DNA of 64,000 nucleotides from Aspidapion aeneum (Eukaryota; Arthropoda; Insecta; Coleoptera; Brentidae), in assembly GCA_963576565.1 (NCBI GenBank), contig OY755040.1:23998543-24062542 (forward strand), read 5' to 3'. Under the pieces are notes generated by a model. It was given only the letters and a program-made list of their open reading frames with translations. It did no database searches and had not been told where the DNA came from. A program made the position numbers and the translations under genes. Positions 57,130 through 64,000 of the stretch are shown one piece after another; the first letter of the stretch is position 1, and each line of letters starts with the position of its first letter.

Positions 57130-58200
57130 AACCAGAAGACGAATCCTAATAAAGCAAGCCAACGAATACATTCCACTATATATTGCGTTTTTGGGCTTTA
57201 AAAAAGCTTTCGATAACATTGAGCACTGGGCTGTGAAAGTATCTTTAATTAGCCGAATAGATCACAGATACCCAGACTTAATAGCCAATATATATAGCGA
57301 AACAACAACATCAATCAAAATCTACGAAGGAACCAAGTCAATCCGCATAAAAGAGGTATTAGACAGGGTGACACAATATCCCCTAAACTATTTAACCAGG
57401 CCCTAGAAGATGTTTTTAAAAACTTAGATTTGGAAGAAATAGGCATCAAAGTAAGCGGACATTACTTGAACCATCTAAGATATGCTGACGATATCGCCTT
57501 AATAACAGATAAGAAAGAAGAACTGATAAAAATGCTGAAAGAACTAAATAAAGCAGCTTAAAATATAGGCTGAGTATGAACTACACTAAAACTAAAATCA
57601 TAACAAACACAAATGAAGATATCACGATCAGACTGAACCAAGAAAAAATATAACAAATGGAGAAATATATATGTCTGGGACAAATTATTAAACTAAAAAA
57701 AGAAAACCAAACAGCTAAAAATATCAAGACAAGAGTAAGATTGGCCTGGGCAGCATTCAGTAAAGTAAGCTACTTATTAAAAAATAAAAAAAGTGTATAA
57801 CCAATGAATCCTTCCTGTACTCACATATAGATCCCAGACTAAGACACACAAAATCAAACATGGATAAGGCAACAAAAGCCCAAAGATCAATGGAAAGACA
57901 AATGTTACATTTAGAGCTAATAGATAGAAAATGGAATGAATGGATAAGAAATAAAACAAAAGTATGATATTTCAGAGGAGAGGTAACAAAAATTAACAGG
58001 GAAATTTGCCGGTCATAATATCAGACATCAAGACAATCGATGGAACAAATGTATTGTAGACTGGAGACCTTGTGAAAATAAAAGATGGGCGGACGATTTT
58101 AAGAAACATGGCGACGGACAGAAAAGAGTGGAAGATATTGGGGAAAGCCTATGTCCAAAGATAGATCGAAGAAGGCTAAATAGATAGATAGCTAGATGCA
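57130..58200 (+). pseudogene. RTE-like LINE, RT to C-terminal end, decayed
   Basis: Starts about 'QANEYIPLYIAFLGFKKAFD' (RT catalytic block, with the aspartate replaced by Gly in GFKKAFD). A shift near 57365 leads to 'QGDTISPKLFNQALEDVF' style sequence, then 'HLRYADDIALITDKKEE' with YADD at 57481-57492. Stops appear from 57559. Later frames keep 'NYTKTKI', 'KLTGKFAGHNIRHQDNRW' and 'DWRPCENKRWADDFKKH', the usual RTE-like C-terminal sequence. A (GATA)n tail at about 58180-58196 marks the 3' end. It is in opposite orientation to the LINE split by the BEL element. Confidence 0.8.
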
Positions 58201-58879
58201 TCACTTGTCACAACTATGATAACAGAGCCCACGGTGATTTGGCGCAAGACTTCCTTGAATGGTTTCTTGTGTTCTATCAGTCATTGTTTAAATAGATCAA
58301 ACAGTGCTTCTATGTATACGCTGATCTTATTCTGTCCATCATTTAATTCTGCAGGGACAATTGGATTCTTGATTGGCTGACAGAATTTTGTTGGGTAAGG
58401 TCCCTTTTGTTTTTTCCTTACACACACACAAAGTGTTGTTCAAGAACCAATTATTTTGGGGACAGAAAATGGACGATAATTAGAAAGTTTCAAAGGGAAA
58501 ACGATGTTTAGAAATCTATCAAAAACAGTGTTGTAGGAAAAATAGGACTACCAAATCAATAGCGCGAATGTATTAACCGAATAGGTATTCTGTAGTTTAA
58601 TGATTTGTTTGTTTCATTATCAAAGAGAAAGCATTCGAACATCAGAGAAATTACATGCTTTATTTATATGATCTTTCTCTCTATCTTCTTTTTTTTGTCC
58701 GTTACGTTGTTGCCTGTTCTCAACGATGGATTTATAACTTTCGCAATAAAGATAATCCCATGTTTGATTATTTTTCTCAACAAGAATTGCTTGGAGCAAT
58801 TTCGTTCTTTTTTAGACATTTTTTTCTAATTTTAACAAGAAAACTCCTCTTTCCAAACCGATCGGAAAATTAAATATCT
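58201..58879. other. Unassigned stretch
   Basis: Overlapping plus frames at 58605-58873 have no clear motif. It may contain eroded upstream parts of the BEL relic that follows. Confidence 0.4.
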
Positions 58880-59460
58880 TTCTGGGCGCCCTTGGAAATC
58901 TTAGGATGTAGGCTTCATTCTCCAGATTATCATATGATTCTAAACACCCAGCGTTGTTACCTCAAAATCATCGGTTAACCGATTTAATTATTGATACATA
59001 CAGGAAAAATCTTCATCCGGAATTGCAACCAATGCAATTTCTTCTGGTTTAAAATTATTTAATTCTTTCTCCTGGGCGAGCAATTCGTCATCGACTCAGT
59101 TAATGTATAAAAGGTTTTCGTGTTAACCCTACTACACTTTAACCTCCTATGGGTGATTTACCCTCATTTAGGGTAAACCAGAAAAAACCCTTTTCTATAG
59201 TATTAGTGGACTATGGAGACTACATTACTCTTGGCAAGTCTCGAGGTTCCTTCCGAAGCTTTTCTTGCGGCTTTACGCCGATTCATTGCTCGTAGAAGTA
59301 GATGTTCTAAAATTTTAACGACCAAGGAACGAACTTTGTTGGAGCCAGGCGTTGTTTCTGTTGGTCTGTCACAAAATGCTGCATTGCCAAAATGGAGACC
59401 TAAGGCGTTATAGGCCATGTTCCGCTCGTAAATAAGTATTTTCAAATCTGAGAGGTGTAT
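58880..59460 (+). pseudogene. BEL/Pao integrase relic (third BEL family)
   Basis: The plus frame from about 58950 reads 'KHPALLPQNHRLTDLIIDTY', 'NLHPELQPMQFLL' (integrase zinc-binding region), a stop near 59050, 'GRAIRHRLS', 'GDLPSFRVNQKKPF', 'VLVDYGDY' (degraded first Asp region) and, after a shift near 59235, 'SEAFLAALRRFIARRSRCSK'. A second shift near 59310 gives 'DQGTNFVGARR' (second Asp). Several stops and shifts make it dead. The wording differs from both the intact element and the 9.2-kb relic. The minus frame 59203-59466 is a shadow. Confidence 0.82.
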
Positions 59461-59961
59461 AGACAAGGTATTACAAAGTCAATATTATTACACTTAATTA
59501 AGATAAGAATAAAGGCCAGTTTTAAATCTTTTTCGATCACAACACGCTGTAAAAGGTTAGCCCCTAATAAATTAGGCCAAAAGTTTTAAAGGTATATTTG
59601 CGCATTAAGTGATTTAATTATAACCGCTCCTGAGCAAATAAATTTGTGGTTGGCAACACTTACCTTTTTTTTAATTAGTAAATTTAATTACGTCGTTTTT
59701 TGGGAGTACACATCAATCTTTGACAGTGGCGGGTCATGTTAATACAACATGTTAGTACCAGAATTTTGAGTCAGTAAAGAGATGGTGCGCCCAAATGTTT
59801 ACCCACAAGTCATTCAAAAACATACCTACTACTACTATGTTTGGGGTTTCTAATTCTATTTCTTTTTTAAGAAACTTACCCATGCTTACCCGAATTCCGC
59901 CATGAAATGACTCAAAACGTATCAAAAAATTCTGCCGAAATAATTGAAATGTATTGTAAAG
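59461..59961. other. Unassigned stretch
   Basis: Nothing recognised. Confidence 0.4.
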
Positions 59962-61492
59962 GGTGTACAGCGTGTCCCATTTTCGATGGGATTAAATGGG
60001 GAACTCGGTTATTATTAAAGATATTGATTTTCTGATTGCACCTTACCATGCTCTTTTTTGAAGGCCTTAAAAATGGTTTATTCAGATTTTTGCTATAGCC
60101 CGTAGTTTCGCTAATACAGGGAGTTTTTGAAAAAATTGCATTTTTAATAATTCCTTGTATCTCGTTTATTTTGCAAGATATTTTTATTCTGTAAAACCTT
60201 TTATGTGGCAACTTTTTTAGAAGAAAATAATGACGTTGTCAATTTTTTTAAATATTGTTTAGTTGAGATATGGTATTTATCATACAAAAATTAAATACGG
60301 ATCTGGATTTTTTTTATTATTATTTTGATTGGTTTTATGCTATTATTATCACAATATAATAAAAAATGTATATTTTTTGTATTAAGGTAAAAAAAAATAT
60401 TTAGTATTTAAAAAAGTTATTTTAGTCCGAACCTGGAAATTTTCAACATAAATATAAATTAAAAATTGCTAGTTGAACGATTTTTAGTTTAAATGTTTTG
60501 AAACTTAGCAAATTAAAATGTTTTACTTTAATTTAAAGATTTATATGAAACAAAGTCTACGACAAAAACAAAAAAAATAATGAATTACAAAAGTTAATAA
60601 CTAATTTTATTTAGTGATATAAATGTTTAAACTGATTGCGATTATGTGTAAGACATTGTTGGCATTTTTGAGTAATTTTTCTTAGCGCATAAAAATATTT
60701 CTGCCGTTTAGATATTGGGATTTTGTTGCTTGAATAAAGCAGTCAAACATATCAGATTTTTCCAAATCTGGATATGGTCGATTTCTAGCCATTTTAGAAT
60801 AATTTTGAGTGACTTATTTACAAAAATGACAAGTAAAATGACAATGTCAATTCCACGTATTTGTTTCCCTATGTTGAAGTAATTTTCATAAGCTGCTGTG
60901 CTATCAAATAATTACTATGATATTTTTGTAACTTCTTAACTTTTTTAACTTTATTTATTAATCTTTCAATTAACGTTTCAAAACAGATAAACTAAAAATC
61001 GTTCAACTAGTTTGTCTTGCAATTTTTAATTTATATTTACGTTGGAAATTTTCAGGTTCGGACTAAAATTTTTTAGAAATATTAAATATTTTTTTTAACC
61101 TTAAATGAAAAAAATATTAAAGTTTTATCATTTTGAGATAATAATAACATGAAATCAATCAAAATATTAATAAAAAAAATCCAGGTCCGTATTTAATTTT
61201 TTTATGATAAATATCATATTTCAAAAACTATACAATATTTAAAAAAGTTGACAACGTTATTATTTTGCTTTAAAAAAGTTGCTATGTAAAGGTTTTTACA
61301 GAATAAAAATATTTTGGTAAATAAGCGAAATACAAGGAATTATTAAAAATGCAATTTTTTCATAAACTACTACCGGGAGTATAGCAAAAATCTGATTACA
61401 CCATTTTTACCGGCTCAAAAAAAAAGAGCACGCTAAGGTGCAATCAGAAAATTGATATCTTTAATAATAACCGAGTTTCCCATTCAATCCCA
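59962..61492. mobile_element. 1.5-kb long-TIR element (arms about 520 bp)
   Basis: The left arm 59987-60514 and right arm 60975-61492 are inverted: 'tgggattaaatggggaactc' faces 'gagtttcccattcaatccca'; 'aattgcatttttaataattc' faces its complement at about 61340; 'tacggatctggatttttt' faces 'aaaatccaggtccgta'; 'gttgaacgatttttagttt' faces 'aaactaaaaatcgttcaac'. The spacer is about 460 bp with no open frame of note. The left side has an extra outer tip 'gtgtacagcgtgtcccattt' that the right side lacks. A partial relative is at 11038-11400. Confidence 0.82.
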
Positions 61493-62045
61493 CAAAAGCA
61501 ATGCAAGTAATACGACTAATTGATAGTCTGTGCCAGGCACAAAATTTCTTTGATTTTTCCTATTTAAACAAAGGTAAAATGTCCAACATTGGCCCCGTCA
61601 CTATTTCAAGGAGTCAAGAGAAAAGTGGCAGCGTGTTCGACGCTGCTTTGGGTTTATGTGGCCCATTCATCGCTTCGCCATCACCTCGAGTGGAATGTGG
61701 TCTACTGCTTTGCTACCGAATTTTATATAATATATAAATAAAAAAGAAATGCATAAAATAAAACAAAAACTAATACAGATGTTTAAAAAAAAAAAAACGT
61801 GTTTTTGCCATGGCTCCCTGGCACTACCTCACGAGCCGCCACTGGTCAGGGATCAACTAAAATTATAAAAGTTATACCCAAGAACTTTATACTTAACACA
61901 GGTTATACAACGCGATGACGTAAGTACAATTGTCTGGTTAAGTTTACATAACTTGCCAAATTATGTAGCCCACCTGTGTAAAGTACAACGGTTATACCTA
62001 GGTTACTAATAACCCCTATAGATTTATTTATCTAAGCTTATAGCC
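61493..62045. other. Unassigned stretch with a hAT-like end
   Basis: 'gagccgccactggtcagg' at about 61832 resembles a hAT terminal repeat end without a found partner. The frame 61501-61737 has no motif. Confidence 0.4.
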
Positions 62046-62049
62046 GATC

Positions 62050-62300
62050 TCACCGACCTTCCTAGCCCCCGTAACAATGGCTAGAGAAGGTATTAGATTC
62101 GACGAAAAAATTTTTTTTGAGATAACGCCTAAAATGTGTTATTTGGGGGTATTTTGACCTATCTTAGCAATATCATCGTGATGTCTTTGTGCGTGTGTGT
62201 GTGTGTATCTGTATATCTATCTGTAACATGATAGTTCCTAAGCCGCTTAACCGATTTTCATAAAATTTTCATAAGTTTTCATAAGTTTCGCAAATATAGA
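62050..62300 (+). repeat. GT-rich dispersed repeat with terminal hairpin, fullest copy
   Basis: It starts with the hairpin 'accttcctagcc' / 'ggctagagaaggt' (62057-62091), then 'aaatgtgttatttgggg', a (GT)n run (62186-62202) and 'cttaaccgattttcataaaa'. Relatives are at 1-130, 32326, 55045-55260 and, in part, 396-460 and 8930-8990. The hairpin end suggests a Helitron-like or other short mobile repeat; the class is not certain. Confidence 0.65.
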
Positions 62301-64000
62301 GCAAAGTTTAAAGCATTTTAAACAATTACAAACATCCAAGTACCTAGCCAGGAAGCAAATGCTGCTATCACTAAACTACGACGACGGTCCGCTATTATAG
62401 TCCTAGTGCTTAATAAGGAAAACACAGAAACTTTACTAAACAATAATACCAATTTTGGATTTGTTTCGGTATGTTCCACTTAATTTTGTTAGTTTTGGTT
62501 AGTTAGATAGTCCCTATTACATTTCGTTCATCATAATCCTGTGTTAAATTAATTTTATAGTTTAATAGATGTCCAATACGTGGAATAATGATCCCATTAA
62601 CACTGAAAAAACACGAAACCCTCCTCGAAAATATAGTAATAGGTAAAAGCACTAACAACACAATTTACTAAAATCATAAAACGTAGCACTTAGATCAGGG
62701 TCTAAGTACTAAATCTATAGATTAGACCCCGACAGGTTTGATTGTGTTTTTTTAATACTTATAGGTCAATTAACTGCAAAGATTTGGTTCACGTTAACGT
62801 GCAAAAGCATAGGACGCATTTGTCAGTGAGTCTGAACTCACAAAAAAATTTAATAATAATATGCAATTTTTTGGAAATCTAGGCCGTGCAGTCATAGGAT
62901 TCTTGCTACACATATTCTTAAAATGTACTACTACCTCTGAAGGGTGGTTTAGAGTTCTAAAACCTATAGTAATAATCCATAATCGATAAAATAAAGTATA
63001 TACAAAAGTTTCCAATACTAAATAATACATAAATCACTTAAAACTATCTCTGTAGATGCATTATGGTATTAATTACGTATTAATATTTAAATATTGTAAT
63101 GACGTCAACGTTGCTTTATACACAAGGTCTCAAAAGTAAAGTTTTTTGGCTTTGAAAATGTACCATTCTCGCAACTTCACCTTGTAATATTGCAATAATC
63201 TGGACTGGTATTCTCATAAATTGGCTTAAAAACGTTATGTTTTGAAAACGCTAAGCGAAACGCACAGCACCCTTCTCGCATGGCATTTGGGCTGACCGAT
63301 AGAATTTGGTATTTACGTTGGTAAACGCGCCCTTGGGATGGAACTCGCTAAGCATCCTTCAAATTCTCGCTTTTTGTTCATGTTTTTTGACATTTGTGGC
63401 ATACATTAGAGATTTTTTTTACCCCAGTTAGTTATTTGTTGATAACAACATAGAAAATCTAGAGAAGGTGATGGTTAGAAATGGTTTTAATGAGAGATGT
63501 TGGGCTAGCGGTGTCTTAACATGATTGTAATGACCCCTACACTCCTAGGGTATAATAATAAAGGTTATATAGACGTAAATAATTTTAGAAATGAAAATTT
63601 GTTAAAGTTTTGGCACGACCACCACCATTTCATTGTTCCAAATGAATACAGTCGCTTATACTAGGGTGTTTACAATAAGGCTCAAATGCTGGGTTACCTA
63701 CTCTACAGAGTACCTTTACATTTAGAAGTGTAGAAAACCATTTATCTGTACCACTTAAATAGATTTCAGAGGGGAGAGAAAAACAGTAAATCTTTATTCG
63801 AAAACTTGGTGGCTATTTTGGTACGTTATTGTACTTAAAGTATAGGCTAAAGGCCTCCTTTTATTACTATAAATACAAAATTGGGCAAAAAAATTAATAA
63901 TTGTGTGAATAATACTTTTTAATAGGTTTGAATTTTTTAAAAACGCCAAGTGATTTCCAAAAACAGATGCCAATTGGTAGGTGTTTTTAAACACGTTAAC
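62301..64000. other. Unassigned AT-rich stretch
   Basis: Minus frames at 62794-63030 and 63794-63994 lack motifs. No repeat structure was recognised. Confidence 0.4.

Noticed and set aside
57191..57406. Intact short gene starting at the ATG at 57191
   Set aside because: The ATG is internal to a LINE reverse transcriptase whose reading starts earlier and shifts frame later.
61860..62030. Possible inverted repeat around 'aacacagg' / 'cacctgtg'
   Set aside because: Pairing is patchy and no tips or TSD could be defined.
1..64000. CRISPR arrays, bacterial operons or host exons
   Set aside because: No regularly spaced identical repeats with unique spacers, no operon-like dense coding and no convincing exon with splice sites; the window is repeat-rich animal DNA.

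Overview
The window looks like nuclear DNA of an arthropod, most likely an insect. It is AT-rich with microsatellites. Every protein similarity I can recognise belongs to an insect-type mobile element: BEL/Pao, RTE-like and Jockey-like non-LTR retrotransposons, a Penelope-like element, mariner and hAT. I cannot fix the order or species. I find no convincing host gene, exon, rRNA or functional tRNA. Nearly all short open frames are chance openings in AT-rich repeats.

Layout. 1-1690: dispersed repeat and a decayed minus-strand LINE with a restriction-like endonuclease domain. 2.1-5.5 kb: inverted repeats, a TA-flanked MITE and two copies of a roughly 700-bp terminal-inverted-repeat element with internal tandem repeats. 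6.94 kb: a perfect 23-bp hairpin. 9.2-9.6 kb: BEL integrase relic. 10.6-14.5 kb: foldback MITE and a Jockey-like LINE split by a 1.3-kb TIR insertion. 14.8-20.2 kb: a MITE with a 9-bp target duplication (TSD), a hAT MITE, and a 1.16-kb near-perfect foldback element. 22.8-26.0 kb: an array of CCGGAAGT-type repeats, then a Penelope-like element split by a tRNA-like insertion, then a repeat split by a hAT element. 27.0-37.3 kb: tandem repeats and several MITEs, some with clear TSDs. 41.1-43.8 kb: mariner pseudogene, small foldback element, second hAT copy. 46.9-54.8 kb: the best-preserved element, a BEL/Pao LTR retrotransposon inserted into an older RTE-like LINE. 54.9-61.5 kb: a TIR element with tandem tRNA-like modules, another RTE-like LINE, another BEL relic, and a 1.5-kb long-TIR element. 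62-64 kb: one more copy of the first dispersed repeat, then nothing recognised.

The BEL/Pao element (47045-54336) is young. Its two 747-bp LTRs match wherever I compared them, and it has a 5-bp TSD, a 17-nt match to the tRNA-Tyr 3' end as primer site, a polypurine tract, and a complete set of gag-protease-RT-RNase H-integrase domains. One frame break just before RNase H is the only lesion seen. The surrounding elements are older and nested, so a relative insertion order can be read in several places. I see no cooperating gene system. The most unusual item is the element family that combines 61-bp inverted ends with tRNA-like modules.
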